NCBI RefSeq assembly: GCF_009380155.1
Contig: NZ_WHUV01000004.1
Span: forward strand, 558,001 to 622,000
Source of the DNA: Pseudomonas piscis
Lineage (GTDB): Bacteria > Pseudomonadota > Gammaproteobacteria > Pseudomonadales > Pseudomonadaceae
DNA: 64,000 nt
Reading direction: 5' to 3'
Shown here one piece after another: positions 22,415 to 32,335 of the stretch. The notes below the pieces were generated by a model that did no database searches, was not told the origin of the DNA, and was given only the letters and a program-made list of their open reading frames with translations. The position numbers and the translations under genes were made by a program. Position 1 is the first letter of the stretch, and the number at the start of each line of letters is the position of its first letter.

Positions 22415-25201
22415 TCAGCTGGTGTGGGCGGCGCTGCGTTCGCGCAAGTCGCGCTGGGTTACCCAGTGCTCCACCAGTTCGCGCAGTTGCGAGAGCTCCA
22501 CCGGCTTGGCCATGTGCCCGTCCATGCCGGCCTGGCGCGCGCGCTCCTTGTGCTCGGCCAGGATATGGGCGGTGAGGGCCACCACCGGCGTGCGCACTCG
22601 CTGGTTGCCCACTTCCCAGGCCCGCAGTTGCTGGGTGGCGGAAAACCCGTCGAGCACCGGCATCTCGCAGTCCATCAGCACCAGGTCGTAGCGCTTGGCT
22701 TTCATCGCCTGCAGGGCTTCCTCGCCGTTGCTGGCGGTATCGGGCTGCAGGTTGAGTTTGCCGAGCATGCCGCGGATCACCTTGGTGGAGATGCTGTTGT
22801 CCTCGGCTACCAGGATGCGGAAGTCGCTGGGCACGGTGATCGGCTCCGGGCCCAGGACTTGGGCCAGGGGCTGGTTGTAGGGCGTGGTGGGCGCCTTGTC
22901 GCGGTGGCTGAGCTCGTCGGCCAGGGTGGTCTTGAGGGTGTAGCCGGCCACTGGCTTGGCGAGGATGCGCTTGATCCCGGCATTGCGTGCGATCACCTTG
23001 CTCGGCGCGTTGCTGATGCCGGTGAGCATGATCAGCAGGATGTCGTGGTTCAGGCTCGGGTCTTCCTTGATCTTCGCCGCCAACTGCATGCCGGTCATGC
23101 CGGGCATGTTCTGGTCCAGCAGGACCACGTCGAAGTAGTCGCGCAAGTGTGCCTTGGTTCGCAGCAGGGCCAGGGCTTCCTTGCCCGAAGGCACGGCGCT
23201 GACGTTCAGGCCCCAGGCACTGCATTGCTGCACCAGGACCTTGCGGCAGGTGTCGTTGTCGTCCACCACCAAGACCCGGGCCCCTTGCAGCGGGCCGTCG
23301 AGGTCGGCGGTGGGATGCTCCAGGCGGTCGGCATCCAGCGGCAGGGTCAGCCACAGGGTGCTGCCTTGCTGGTTGCCGCTCTTGATGCCGAATTCGCCAT
23401 GCATCAGCAGGATCAGCTGGCGAGCGATCACCAGGCCCAGGTTGCCGCCCAGGCGGGTGGTGGCCAGGAAATTCTTGCTGTGCAGCTCGGTATGCAGCAG
23501 CGCGTCGCGTTCCTCGGGCTCCATGGGCTGCCCGCTATCTTGCACGGCAATACGCAGGCGCGGCTTGCTGCTGCGCTCGTCGAGGGCGACGACGATCAGC
23601 ACTTCGCCTTCGTCGGTCTTCTTCAGGGCGTTTTCCAGCAAGCTCAACAGGGCCTGGCGCAACCGTGTCGGATCGCCGCTGATGACCCGTGGCACCTGGG
23701 GCTGGATGAAGCTGATCAGCTCGACGTTCTGCTGCTCGGCCTTGGCCCGGAAGATGCTCAGGCAGTCTTCGATCAGGGCATTGAGATCGAACTGTACGTC
23801 GTCCAGTTCGATCTGCCCGGATTCGAGCTTGGAGATGTCGAGGATCTCGTTGATCAGGGTCAGCAGTTCGTTGCCGGCGCTGTGGATGGTCTGCACGTAG
23901 TCGCGCTGCTTGACCGACAGCGGCGTGCCCAGCAGCAGCTCGGTCATGCCCAGCACGCCGTTCATCGGGGTGCGGATCTCGTGGCTGATCTTGGCCAGGA
24001 ACTCGGCCTTGGCATTGACCTCGGCGGTGCTGGCGGCAAGGTCGCGGCTGGCGCTGAAGCGGTTCTCGGTGATGTGGCGCTGGCGCTCGCCCAGGGCCAC
24101 GCTCATCAGCAGGCCGGCCACGCAGACCACGCTCATCAAGGTCACGATCAGGCCTTGCGGGGGCACCAGTGTCAGGCCGAGCAGGGCGGGCATGATCACC
24201 AGGGTGCCGAAGTTGAAGATCGCCATGGCGGCGACGAAACAACGGGCCGGGCGGTAGCCCTTGTGCCAGTGGTAGCCGCCGATGAACAGCATGCTCAAAC
24301 CGGCTAGGGCTACCAGGGCATAGGTGACGATGTTCAACGGCAGGCTGCTGATGATCAACAGCAACAGGCCGGACAAGGCGATCAGCAGGATGTTGCCCAG
24401 TAGCAGGCGGTTCAGCGGATGCGGCCCCACCGGGGAGAAGAACCGATAGGCGAACATCATGCCGGCAGGGGCGGTCAGCAGCAGCGCCAGGTAGGCGCCG
24501 GGAGTCTGCAGGGATTGCCAGTCCGGCAGCCAGGGGCCGAACAGGTTCAGCAGCATCATCAGGCTGAGGGTCAGCAGGGCCTCGCAGACCGCCAGCCACA
24601 GGCTGCTGCGCGAGCGGGTGTAGGCGAAGCGCGTGAGGTTGTGCAGGATCAGCATCGCCAGGCAGCCGAACAGCAGGCCGTAGACCAGGGTCTGGCCCTG
24701 GCTGGCGGCGGCCATCACCGCCGATTGCAGGGTGATGTAGGGGCGCAGTTCGTGTTCGGACACCAGGCGTACGTAGACGTCCAGCGTCTTGCCGCTCTGT
24801 GGCAGCGGCAGTGCGAAGTCGCTGCTGGGCAGCGGCTTTTCCGTCTGGGGCTGGCTGGAGCCGGTGTTCACTTGCTCGATCAGCTGGTCGCCGTCGAGCA
24901 CGTAGAGATTCAGGTGGGACAGGTCGGGAGCGAAGATCCGCAGGATCTGCTCATGGGTGCCCGGCTGGAGCTTGAAGCGTAGCCACAGGGCGCCGTTGGG
25001 CTCGGCGGCGGTGAGCTTGTCCAGCTCGATGGGGCTGAACTGGTTGGTGTAGCGCGGGGAGCGGATGTCACTGAGTTGCAGGTCGCCCTGATCGTCGAGC
25101 AGCACCGCCCAGCCACTGCCTTGAGCGGCCAGGGCCGGATTCATGCAGAGCAGGGTCAGCAATGTGACGGTGAAGCCTAGGGCAATCCTGAGCCAGCGCA
25201 C
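22415..25201 (-). CDS. retS: RetS-like hybrid sensor kinase
   Basis: 928 residues: signal peptide (1-26), periplasmic 7TMR-DISMED2 sensor (about 30-165), seven-helix 7TMR-DISM membrane domain (about 172-370), HisKA with H407 in FLAKISHEIRTPMNG, a degenerate-looking ATPase domain, and two receivers (RVLVVDDNDTCRKVL..VVLLDQNMPG; RILVAEDNSISTKV..LVLMDCEMPV). RetS of P. aeruginosa has this layout, binds GacS and thereby lowers small-RNA output, favouring acute over biofilm behaviour. The order retS-purD-purH-fis-dusB matches P. aeruginosa. Signals probably include carbohydrate-like ligands. Confidence 0.9.
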   Translation of the reverse strand: MRWLRIALGFTVTLLTLLCMNPALAAQGSGWAVLLDDQGDLQLSDIRSPRYTNQFSPIELDKLTAAEPNGALWLRFKLQPGTHEQILRIFAPDLSHLNLYVLDGDQLIEQVNTGSSQPQTEKPLPSSDFALPLPQSGKTLDVYVRLVSEHELRPYITLQSAVMAAASQGQTLVYGLLFGCLAMLILHNLTRFAYTRSRSSLWLAVCEALLTLSLMMLLNLFGPWLPDWQSLQTPGAYLALLLTAPAGMMFAYRFFSPVGPHPLNRLLLGNILLIALSGLLLLIISSLPLNIVTYALVALAGLSMLFIGGYHWHKGYRPARCFVAAMAIFNFGTLVIMPALLGLTLVPPQGLIVTLMSVVCVAGLLMSVALGERQRHITENRFSASRDLAASTAEVNAKAEFLAKISHEIRTPMNGVLGMTELLLGTPLSVKQRDYVQTIHSAGNELLTLINEILDISKLESGQIELDDVQFDLNALIEDCLSIFRAKAEQQNVELISFIQPQVPRVISGDPTRLRQALLSLLENALKKTDEGEVLIVVALDERSSKPRLRIAVQDSGQPMEPEERDALLHTELHSKNFLATTRLGGNLGLVIARQLILLMHGEFGIKSGNQQGSTLWLTLPLDADRLEHPTADLDGPLQGARVLVVDDNDTCRKVLVQQCSAWGLNVSAVPSGKEALALLRTKAHLRDYFDVVLLDQNMPGMTGMQLAAKIKEDPSLNHDILLIMLTGISNAPSKVIARNAGIKRILAKPVAGYTLKTTLADELSHRDKAPTTPYNQPLAQVLGPEPITVPSDFRILVAEDNSISTKVIRGMLGKLNLQPDTASNGEEALQAMKAKRYDLVLMDCEMPVLDGFSATQQLRAWEVGNQRVRTPVVALTAHILAEHKERARQAGMDGHMAKPVELSQLRELVEHWVTQRDLRERSAAHTS

Positions 25202-25260
25202 GGCGAAATCCCTTCGTTGGTTGATGCCTGATTATAACTATGCGCGGCGCAATGAGCGCC

Positions 25261-25286
25261 CGGCAAGGGCCTGGAAGCCCTTGCCG
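25261..25286. terminator. Hairpin downstream of purD
   Basis: Perfect 10-bp stem CGGCAAGGGC / GCCCTTGCCG with a 6-nt loop, 16 bases past the purD stop and 60 bases before retS. There is no T-run, so it is either a weak terminator or a REP-like hairpin. Confidence 0.5.
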
Positions 25287-25302
25287 GGGTTTCGTGCGAG
25301 CC

Positions 25303-26592
25303 TTATTGCTCGCCGCGCTCGCGGGCAATGGCACGGTAGCCGATGTCCTTGCGGTAGAAGCAGCCCTGCCAGTCGATCTCGGTCGCCAGGCGGTAGGCTT
25401 GCTGCTGCGCCTGGTCGACGCTGGCGCCCATGGCGGTGGCGCACAGCACCCGGCCACCGGCGGTGACGATCTGGCCGTCCTTGAGCGCGGTGCCGGCGTG
25501 GAAGACCTTGCCTTCCAGCGCGGCTGCGGCGTCCAGGCCGGTGATGGTCGCGCCCTTGGCATAGTCACCAGGATAGCCGCCGGCCGCCAGGACGATGCCC
25601 AGGCTCGGACGCGGGTCCCACTGGGCCTCGACCTTGTCCAGGGCCTGGGCCAGGGCCGCTTCCACCAGCAGCACCAGGCTCGATTGCAGGCGCAGCATGA
25701 CAGGCTGGGTTTCCGGGTCGCCGAAACGGCAGTTGAACTCGATGACTTTCGGGTTGCCCGCCTTGTCGATCATCAGGCCCGCGTAGAGGAAGCCGGTATA
25801 GACGTTGCCTTCCTCGGCCATGCCGCGCACGGTCGGCCAGATGACCTGGTCCATCACGCGCTGGTGCACGTCGGCGGTGACCACCGGGGCAGGCGAGTAG
25901 GCGCCCATGCCACCGGTATTCGGGCCAGTGTCGCCATCGCCGACGCGCTTGTGGTCCTGGCTGGTGGCCATGGGCAGCACGTTCTTGCCGTCGACCATGA
26001 CGATGAAGCTGGCTTCCTCGCCATCGAGGAACTCCTCGATCACCACGCGGGAACCGGCGTCACCGAAAGCGTTGCCGGCGAGCATGTCGCGTACGGCTTC
26101 CTCGGCCTCGGCCAGGGTCATGGCGACGATCACGCCCTTGCCGGCGGCCAGGCCGTCGGCCTTGATCACGATCGGCGCGCCTTTTTCCCGCAGGTAGGCC
26201 AGGGCCGGCTCGATCTCGGTGAAGTTCTGGTAGTTGGCGGTCGGAATCTTGTGGCGCGCCAGGAAGTCCTTGGTGAAGGCCTTCGAGCCTTCCAGCTGGG
26301 CGGCGCCCTGGGTCGGGCCGAAGCAGTCCAGGCCGCGGGCGCGGAACAGATCGACCACACCGGCCACCAGCGGCACTTCCGGACCGACGATGGTCAGGGC
26401 AACGTTCTTCTCGGCGAAGTCGGCAAGCTGCTCCAGGGCCAGCACGTCGATGGCCACGTTCTCGCACTTGGCCTCGATGGCGGTACCGGCGTTGCCGGGA
26501 GCGACGAATACTTTTTCGACCCGTGGGTCCTGAGCGACTTTCCAGGCCAGGGCGTGTTCACGACCGCCGCTACCAATGATCAAAACTTTCAT
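25303..26592 (-). CDS. purD: Phosphoribosylamine-glycine ligase (GAR synthetase)
   Basis: 429-residue ATP-grasp enzyme of purine synthesis, joining glycine to phosphoribosylamine. It starts MKVLIIGSGGREHALAWKV; the family segments VIKADGLAAGKGVIVA, DHKRVGDGDTGPNTGGMGAYSPAP and NCRFGDPETQ are present. I used the ATG at 26590-26592; longer in-frame extensions run into the intergenic hairpin region. It is 182 bases downstream of purH on the same strand. Confidence 0.97.
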   Translation of the reverse strand: MKVLIIGSGGREHALAWKVAQDPRVEKVFVAPGNAGTAIEAKCENVAIDVLALEQLADFAEKNVALTIVGPEVPLVAGVVDLFRARGLDCFGPTQGAAQLEGSKAFTKDFLARHKIPTANYQNFTEIEPALAYLREKGAPIVIKADGLAAGKGVIVAMTLAEAEEAVRDMLAGNAFGDAGSRVVIEEFLDGEEASFIVMVDGKNVLPMATSQDHKRVGDGDTGPNTGGMGAYSPAPVVTADVHQRVMDQVIWPTVRGMAEEGNVYTGFLYAGLMIDKAGNPKVIEFNCRFGDPETQPVMLRLQSSLVLLVEAALAQALDKVEAQWDPRPSLGIVLAAGGYPGDYAKGATITGLDAAAALEGKVFHAGTALKDGQIVTAGGRVLCATAMGASVDQAQQQAYRLATEIDWQGCFYRKDIGYRAIARERGEQ

Positions 26593-26674
26593 GTCAAAAC
26601 CTCGAATTCTTTCGGACGGGAGGCGAAGCCTCACGTTGTACGAGGTCGCAATGAAACAGGTAGATGCAAGGCGG

Positions 26675-26730
26675 GGCCGGTTCCGATGAGCGGAGTTGCC
26701 TTCTGGCAATGAGCATCAGTGGAACCGGCC
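26675..26730. repeat. Structured purH-purD intergenic hairpin
   Basis: Outer arms GGCCGGTTCC / GGAACCGGCC (10 bp perfect) enclose an inner TTGCC-TTCT-GGCAA stem. It lies in the 182-base purH-purD gap and probably modulates relative expression or marks a REP-type insertion. Confidence 0.55.
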
Positions 26731-26774
26731 TCAACGCAGCAGATGCCTGCTTCAGTGCGGCCGATTGCCGTAAA

Positions 26775-28382
26775 TCAGTGACGGAAGTGGCGCATGCCGG
26801 TGAATACCATCGCGATGCCGGCTTCGTCGGCAGCGGCGATCACTTCGGCGTCACGCATCGAGCCGCCAGGCTGGATCACGGCGCGGATACCGACCTTGGC
26901 GGCATTGTCGATGCCGTCGCGGAACGGGAAGAAGGCGTCGGAAGCCATGACCGCGCCCTGCACTTGCAGGCCGGCATGCTCGGCCTTGATGGCGGCGATG
27001 CGGGCGGAGTTGACGCGGCTCATCTGGCCGGCGCCGACACCGATGGTCTGGCGGTTCTTGGCGTAGACGATGGCGTTGGACTTGACGAACTTGGCCACTT
27101 TCCAGGCGAATACCAGGTCGTGGATTTCCTGTTCGGTCGGCGCGCGCTGGGTGACGATCTTCAGGTCATCGGCGCTGATCATGCCGATATCGCGGCTCTG
27201 CACCAGCAGGCCACCGTTGACCCGCTTGAAGTCCCAACCGGCGGCGCGTTCGGCCGGCCACTCGCCGCATTCGAGCAGGCGTACGTTCTGCTTGGCCGCT
27301 ACGACTTCGCGGGCAGCCTGGGAGATTTTCGGGGCGATGATCACTTCGACGAACTGGCGCTCGACGATGGCCTTGGCGGTTTCGCCGTCCAGCTCGCGGT
27401 TGAAGGCGATGATGCCGCCGAACGCCGACTCGGTGTCGGTGGCGTAGGCCAGGTCGTAGGCCTTGCGGATGCCGCCCTCGTCCTCAGGCACCACGGCCAC
27501 GCCGCAGGGGTTGGCGTGCTTGACGATGACGCAGGCCGGCTTGACGAAGCTCTTCACGCATTCCAGCGCGGCGTCGGTGTCGGCCACGTTGTTGAACGAC
27601 AGTTCCTTGCCTTGCAACTGCAGGGCGGTGGAGATGCTGGCTTCGCCTTTCTTGGCCTCGACGTAGAAGGCCGCGCTCTGGTGCGGGTTCTCGCCGTAGC
27701 GCATTTCCTGGGCCTTGACGAACTGGCTGTTGAAGGTGCGCGGGAAGCCGCTGCGGCCTTCGGTGGACAGGGTATCCCGGGCCTGGTCGATGGTGCCCAT
27801 GTAGTTGGCGATCATGCCGTCGTAGGCTGCTGTGTGTTCGAAGGCCTTGAGCATCAGGTCGAAGCGCTGGGCGTAGGTCAGGCCGCCGGCCTTGAGGTTG
27901 TCCAGGACGCTGGCGTAGTCGCTGGCGTTGACCACGATGGCCACGTCCTTGTGGTTCTTGGCTGCCGAGCGAACCATGGTCGGGCCGCCGATGTCGATGT
28001 TCTCGATAGCGGTCGGCAGGTCGCAGCCGGGCTTGGAGATGGTGGCTTCGAAGGGATAGAGGTTGACCGCCACCAGGTCGATCGGCTTGATGCCGTGCTC
28101 GTTCATGATGGCGTCGTCGATGCCGCGACGACCCAGGATGCCGCCGTGGATCTTCGGATGCAGGGTCTTGACCCGGCCGTCCATCATTTCCGCGAAACCG
28201 GTGTAATCGGCGACTTCCACTGCGGACACGCCATTGTCTCGCAACAGCTTGAAGGTCCCGCCGGTAGAGAGGATCTCGACACCGAGGGCTTCCAGCTCCT
28301 TGGCGAATTCGAGGATCCCGGTCTTGTCGGAAACACTGATCAAGGCGCGGCGGATCGGCAGGCGGGTAGTCTGGTCGGTCAT
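26775..28382 (-). CDS. purH: Bifunctional AICAR formyltransferase/IMP cyclohydrolase
   Basis: 535 residues, the usual length, catalysing the last two steps to IMP. The N-terminal MGS-like cyclohydrolase domain reads RRALISVSDKTGILEFAKEL..LSTGGTFKLLRDNG; the C-terminal formyltransferase has SFNNVADTDAALEC, KHANPCGVAV and the near-C-terminal DAFFPFRDGID. I chose the ATG at 28380-28382 because GGAAATTGAG lies at correct spacing; an ATG six codons upstream is less likely. Confidence 0.97.
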   Translation of the reverse strand: MTDQTTRLPIRRALISVSDKTGILEFAKELEALGVEILSTGGTFKLLRDNGVSAVEVADYTGFAEMMDGRVKTLHPKIHGGILGRRGIDDAIMNEHGIKPIDLVAVNLYPFEATISKPGCDLPTAIENIDIGGPTMVRSAAKNHKDVAIVVNASDYASVLDNLKAGGLTYAQRFDLMLKAFEHTAAYDGMIANYMGTIDQARDTLSTEGRSGFPRTFNSQFVKAQEMRYGENPHQSAAFYVEAKKGEASISTALQLQGKELSFNNVADTDAALECVKSFVKPACVIVKHANPCGVAVVPEDEGGIRKAYDLAYATDTESAFGGIIAFNRELDGETAKAIVERQFVEVIIAPKISQAAREVVAAKQNVRLLECGEWPAERAAGWDFKRVNGGLLVQSRDIGMISADDLKIVTQRAPTEQEIHDLVFAWKVAKFVKSNAIVYAKNRQTIGVGAGQMSRVNSARIAAIKAEHAGLQVQGAVMASDAFFPFRDGIDNAAKVGIRAVIQPGGSMRDAEVIAAADEAGIAMVFTGMRHFRH

Positions 28383-28414
28383 CTCAATTTCCATCAACAA
28401 GCTAGGGGGTCAGC

Positions 28415-28448
28415 AAAAAAGGCGACCGTTTTTTACGCGGGCGCCTTT
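28415..28448 (-). terminator. Rho-independent terminator after fis
   Basis: On the minus strand, AAAGGCG...CGCCT is followed by TTTTTT, 17 bases past the fis stop and ahead of purH. It separates the dusB-fis and purH-purD transcripts. Confidence 0.7.
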
Positions 28449-28465
28449 CTGGTTTGGTTGAATGC

Positions 28466-28786
28466 TTACAGCAAATCGTACTGCTTGAGTTTCTTGCGCA
28501 GGGTTCCGCGATTCAGACCCAGGAGTTCGCTGGCCTTGGTCTGGTTGCCCTTGACGTAGTTCATCACGCTTTCGAGCAACGGGGCCTCGACTTCGGAGAG
28601 CACCAGGTTGTACACGTCCGTGACGGCAGCGCCCTCAAGGTGGGCGAAATAATTGTGCAGCGCCTTCTCGACACTCCCGCGAAGGGTCTGGCCTTCTTCG
28701 CTCGGGGTATTGAGGTGCTGTTTCAAATTCACGTTGTCGCTCACGGGTGTTGTTCCACTCACTAAAGTCTCGGTCATCATCGTCAT
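28466..28786 (-). CDS. fis: DNA-binding protein Fis
   Basis: 106-residue nucleoid protein and transcription factor. The C-terminal helix-turn-helix (GNQTKASELLGLNRGTLRKKLKQYDLL) is almost the enterobacterial sequence, and the central helices ESVMNYV are present. The ATG at 28784-28786 overlaps the dusB stop (ATGA), the same dusB-fis operon as in E. coli. A second ATG two codons in is an alternative start. Confidence 0.97.
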   Translation of the reverse strand: MTMMTETLVSGTTPVSDNVNLKQHLNTPSEEGQTLRGSVEKALHNYFAHLEGAAVTDVYNLVLSEVEAPLLESVMNYVKGNQTKASELLGLNRGTLRKKLKQYDLL

Positions 28787-29796
28787 GCGGCCACCCCCTC
28801 TCCGTCCCCTGTCTCCAGGCTCTTGTAACGTCCGGCGAAGAACTCACGGACGTTGGCGCACTGTGCTTCCGTATCTTCCAAACGATTGAAGTGGGCGCGA
28901 AACTCCCTGGCGCCCGGCAGGGTTGCGAGATACCAGCCCACATGCTTGCGCGCAATGCGTACGCCCATGACATCCCCATAGAAGGCATGCAGCGCGGCCA
29001 GGTGCTCCAGCAGAATCCGCTCCACTTCGAACAGCTGCGGTGCCGGGAGGGTTTCACCGGTGCGCAGGAAGTGTTCGATCTCACGAAAAATCCATGGCCG
29101 CCCCTGGGCGGCCCGGCCGATCAACAGCCCGTCGGCGCCGGTGGCATTCAATACCTGCCGGGCTTTCTCGGGCGAGTCGATATCGCCGTTGGCGAAGACC
29201 GGGATCGACACCGCCTGCTTGATCGCAGCGATGGTGTCGTACTCGGCTTCACCGGTGTACAGGTCGGCGCGGGTCCGACCGTGGACCGCCAGTGCCGTGA
29301 TGCCAGCCTGTTCGGCGATCCTCGCCACGGTCAGGCCATTCTTGTTCTGCCGGTCCCAGCCGGTGCGGATCTTCAGGGTGACCGGTACGTCCACCGCGGC
29401 CACCACCGCCTGGAGAATCTCGTTGACCAGGACTTCGTCTTTCAGCAATGCGGAGCCGGCGGCCTTGTTGCAGACCTTCTTCGCCGGGCAACCCATGTTG
29501 ATATCAATAATCTGTGCACCCAACTCGACGTTGGCGCGGGCGGCGTCCGCCAGCATCTGTGCATCGCCACCGGCAATCTGTACCGAGCGCGGCTCGGGAT
29601 CGCCTTCGTGGATCATGCGCAGCCGCGATTTGCGGCTGTTCCACAAGCTCATGTCGCTGGTGACCATTTCCGAGACTACAAGGCCGGCACCCAATTGCTT
29701 GCAAAGCTGACGAAAGGGCTGGTCGGTAACTCCCGCCATCGGGGCGAGAACCAAGCCGTTTTGCAGTGTGTATGGGCCGATGCGTACCGCCGACAT
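28783..29796 (-). CDS. dusB: tRNA-dihydrouridine synthase B
   Basis: 337-residue FMN enzyme reducing uridines in the tRNA D-loop. Motifs are LAPMAGVTDQPFRQLC, INMGCPAKKVCNK (catalytic Cys), KIRTGWD, VHGRTR and ANGDI..GADGLLIGRAAQGRPW. It starts at the ATG 29794-29796. It is the promoter-proximal gene of the dusB-fis pair and follows the DUF3426 gene after 195 bases, a gap in which I see no gene. Confidence 0.96.
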   Translation of the reverse strand: MSAVRIGPYTLQNGLVLAPMAGVTDQPFRQLCKQLGAGLVVSEMVTSDMSLWNSRKSRLRMIHEGDPEPRSVQIAGGDAQMLADAARANVELGAQIIDINMGCPAKKVCNKAAGSALLKDEVLVNEILQAVVAAVDVPVTLKIRTGWDRQNKNGLTVARIAEQAGITALAVHGRTRADLYTGEAEYDTIAAIKQAVSIPVFANGDIDSPEKARQVLNATGADGLLIGRAAQGRPWIFREIEHFLRTGETLPAPQLFEVERILLEHLAALHAFYGDVMGVRIARKHVGWYLATLPGAREFRAHFNRLEDTEAQCANVREFFAGRYKSLETGDGEGVAA

Positions 29797-29991
29797 AGGA
29801 CTTCCCTGTTGTGGGGCCGGATCATGAGAGTTCGAAAAAGGGTTGGCATGATACCCGCTCTCGATGACCGGATAAAGGCTGAATTGGATAAAATCTGAAC
29901 AGTTCTTCTGCCGGCTACCGCGAGCGATACGCGGGGAGCTGTCATAAATCTGTCGTCAATCCAGAGTCGTCCGTCAACTCTTCCAGCCGTT

Positions 29992-31317
29992 TCACTCTGG
30001 CGAGTGGAAACTCAGACTGTAGTTCACGGCTTTGGGTCCGGGGTCGAGAATATCGAGGGCGATGTGGATCGGGGTTTGCGGCGGCATTTCCGCCGCGTCC
30101 TGCAGGTCGCCGCCCAGGTATTCACCGGGCTTGAAGCTACGGCTGGCAATCAGGTGGCCGTTGAGGTCGGCGAAGCGCAGTTCCAGCAGCGGGAACGGTT
30201 GGGAGAAGGGCGCACGGTTGTAGATGATGGCGTCCACTACCAGGGCCCCGCTGAATTCCGGGTGGCTGCGCACCACCAGGTTGCTGCTCTTGATCCGGCC
30301 GATGTCCACGCGCGAGGGGACCGTACATCCGAATTCCGGGCACAGTTGCTGGAACCAGGGGCGGTACTGGTCCTGGCGGGCCAGCTCGTCGAAGTGATAG
30401 GCGATGTACTGACCTGCCAGGCCACCGGCGGCCAGCAGGATCAGCAACAGCCAGAGCAGGCGTCGGCCCCAGGGCGAGCGACGCTTTTGCCAATCCAGGT
30501 GCAGCGGGTCGTCGACCAGGTCCAGCAGCACTTCGTCCTGGACTCCCGGTTCGCTGCGTTCGCGGCGTTTCTTGCCCGGTGCCGGGACTGGGGTTTCGTC
30601 TTCGTCCTCGAGGGCAGGCGCAGGGGGCTTTGCGTCGAAGGATTCCAGGTCGGCGTCCAGGCGCAACTTGGGGGACGGTGGTTCGTCGTCAAGGTCCGCC
30701 AGGTTGAAGGACAGCGAGGGTTCGGTGCGGGCGGCCTTGGCCGGCTCGGGCTCGGCGTCGTCCTTGGCCGGGGCCTTGAGGCTGGCCGGTTCGTCCTGCT
30801 CGCCGGCGCTGCCGAACAGGCCGTCGGGCCAGTTGGCTTCGTCGTTGTCCTGCTGGTCACGCCGGGCGCTGAGGCCGTTTTCCCGGGTGGGGCGCTCCTG
30901 GCCGAAGGTCTTGGCCGGCTGGATTTCCCGTTGTTCGAGCTTGGCCAGTTCCTCGTCGAGGTCCAGATGGTCCAGGTCCATTTCCGCCGCCGACCATTGT
31001 TTCTGGCTGATGGCGCGCTGTGCTGGAGCCGGTTCCTGCTCGGCAGCGGGTTGCGGCGTCGGCTGTTCCGGTTCTGCCGCCGGAGGGGGCGGCGGTGTGG
31101 TCGTGGGTGTCGTCACCGGTGCGGGTGCGGTCGGCTTGGCGAGCGGCTTGGCCGCGCCTTCCTTGGCCGCGCGCTGCTCGAGCAGTTGTCGCGCAGCGTT
31201 GAACACCTGCAGGCAGGAGCCGCAACGAACCACTCCGCGAGCCACGCTCAATTGGGCGTGGCTGACACGGAACCTGGTTTGGCAATGCGGGCACTGGGTG
31301 ACGAAACTGTCGGTCAT
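29992..31317 (-). CDS. Zinc-ribbon DUF3426 membrane protein
   Basis: 441 residues. The N-terminal zinc-ribbon (TQCPHCQTRFRVSHAQLSVARGVVRCGSCLQVFNA) has two CxxC knuckles. A long low-complexity Ala/Pro/Glu linker (about 55-260) leads to one membrane helix (about 281-300, LLWLLLILLAAGGLAGQYI) and a C-terminal DUF3426 domain (about 305-441). This MJ0042-type ribbon plus DUF3426 plan is conserved beside prmA in Pseudomonas, but its role is unknown; a cytoplasmic nucleic-acid- or protein-binding end tethered to an extracytoplasmic domain is suggested. It starts 30 bases after the prmA stop. Confidence 0.85.
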   Translation of the reverse strand: MTDSFVTQCPHCQTRFRVSHAQLSVARGVVRCGSCLQVFNAARQLLEQRAAKEGAAKPLAKPTAPAPVTTPTTTPPPPPAAEPEQPTPQPAAEQEPAPAQRAISQKQWSAAEMDLDHLDLDEELAKLEQREIQPAKTFGQERPTRENGLSARRDQQDNDEANWPDGLFGSAGEQDEPASLKAPAKDDAEPEPAKAARTEPSLSFNLADLDDEPPSPKLRLDADLESFDAKPPAPALEDEDETPVPAPGKKRRERSEPGVQDEVLLDLVDDPLHLDWQKRRSPWGRRLLWLLLILLAAGGLAGQYIAYHFDELARQDQYRPWFQQLCPEFGCTVPSRVDIGRIKSSNLVVRSHPEFSGALVVDAIIYNRAPFSQPFPLLELRFADLNGHLIASRSFKPGEYLGGDLQDAAEMPPQTPIHIALDILDPGPKAVNYSLSFHSPE

Positions 31318-31347
31318 GCGGCCATCCGGATTATGCAGGCGGCCATT

Positions 31348-32226
31348 CTAGCGCCGACGGCCGGTGATGCGCACCCAGCCATCGAGGTTGGCGATCGGGT
31401 CCAGATCGAAGTCCTGGGCATAGGCCGCAGCGACCTCGTCACCCTGCTCGGCAAGGATGCCCGAAAGCGCCAGGCGTCCACCTGGCTTGACCAGGCCGGA
31501 CAATTGCGGCGCCAGGGACACCAGCGGACCGGCCAGGATGTTGGCCACCAGCACGTCGGCTTGTTCCTGGGGCATCTGCTCCGGCAGGTACAACGGGAAC
31601 AGTTCCTCGGCGATGTTGTTGCGCCCGGCGTTGTCGCGGGAGGCTTCCAGGGCCTGCACGTCGATATCGGTGCCCACGGCGCGCTTGGCGCCCAGCAGCA
31701 GGGCGGCGATGGCCAGGATCCCCGAGCCGCAACCGAAGTCCAGGACGTTGCAGTCCTTCAGGTCCTGGCCGTCGAGCCACTCCAGGCACAGGGCGGTGGT
31801 CGGGTGAGTGCCGGTGCCGAAAGCCAGGCCCGGGTCCAGCAGCAGGTTGACCGCATCCGGTTCCGGAGCGGCATGCCAGCTGGGGACGATCCACAGGCGC
31901 TGGCCGAAACGCATCGGCTGGAAGTTGTCCATCCAGCTGCGCTCCCAATCCTGGTCCTCGATGACTTCGCTGTGATGTTCGGGCAGCGGGCTGCCGGTCA
32001 GCAGCTCGAGGTGGGCCAGCACGCTGGCGGCCTCGGTGCCACCTTCGAACAGGGCCAGCAAGTGGGTGTGGGACCACAGCGGGGTGGTGTTCAGCTCGGG
32101 TTCGAAGATCGGTTGATCCTCGGCGTCCATGAAGGTCACCGAAACGGCGCCGACTTCAAGAAAAGCGTCTTCATAGGTTTCGGCTTGTTCTGGGCTGATG
32201 GCGAGACGGACTTGCAGCCAAGGCAT
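31348..32226 (-). CDS. prmA: Ribosomal protein L11 methyltransferase
   Basis: 292 residues, typical PrmA. The N-terminal substrate domain (PWLQVRLAISPEQAETYEDAFLEVGAVSVTF; WERSWMDNFQPMRFG) precedes the methyltransferase domain (GLAFGTGTHPTTALCLEWL; VLDFGCGSGILAIAALLLGA). It trimethylates L11. The ATG at 32224-32226 matches the family start; another ATG three codons upstream is unlikely. Confidence 0.96.
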   Translation of the reverse strand: MPWLQVRLAISPEQAETYEDAFLEVGAVSVTFMDAEDQPIFEPELNTTPLWSHTHLLALFEGGTEAASVLAHLELLTGSPLPEHHSEVIEDQDWERSWMDNFQPMRFGQRLWIVPSWHAAPEPDAVNLLLDPGLAFGTGTHPTTALCLEWLDGQDLKDCNVLDFGCGSGILAIAALLLGAKRAVGTDIDVQALEASRDNAGRNNIAEELFPLYLPEQMPQEQADVLVANILAGPLVSLAPQLSGLVKPGGRLALSGILAEQGDEVAAAYAQDFDLDPIANLDGWVRITGRRR

Positions 32227-32335
32227 GGCGGGCACCTTTGAAAATATGTGATGTGCAGCCTAGTGGGCCGCGAGAAGCGCGCAAGTTTACGCGAGCAGGA
32301 GGCAGAAGACGACAGCGGCAAGGCGGCAGGCATTT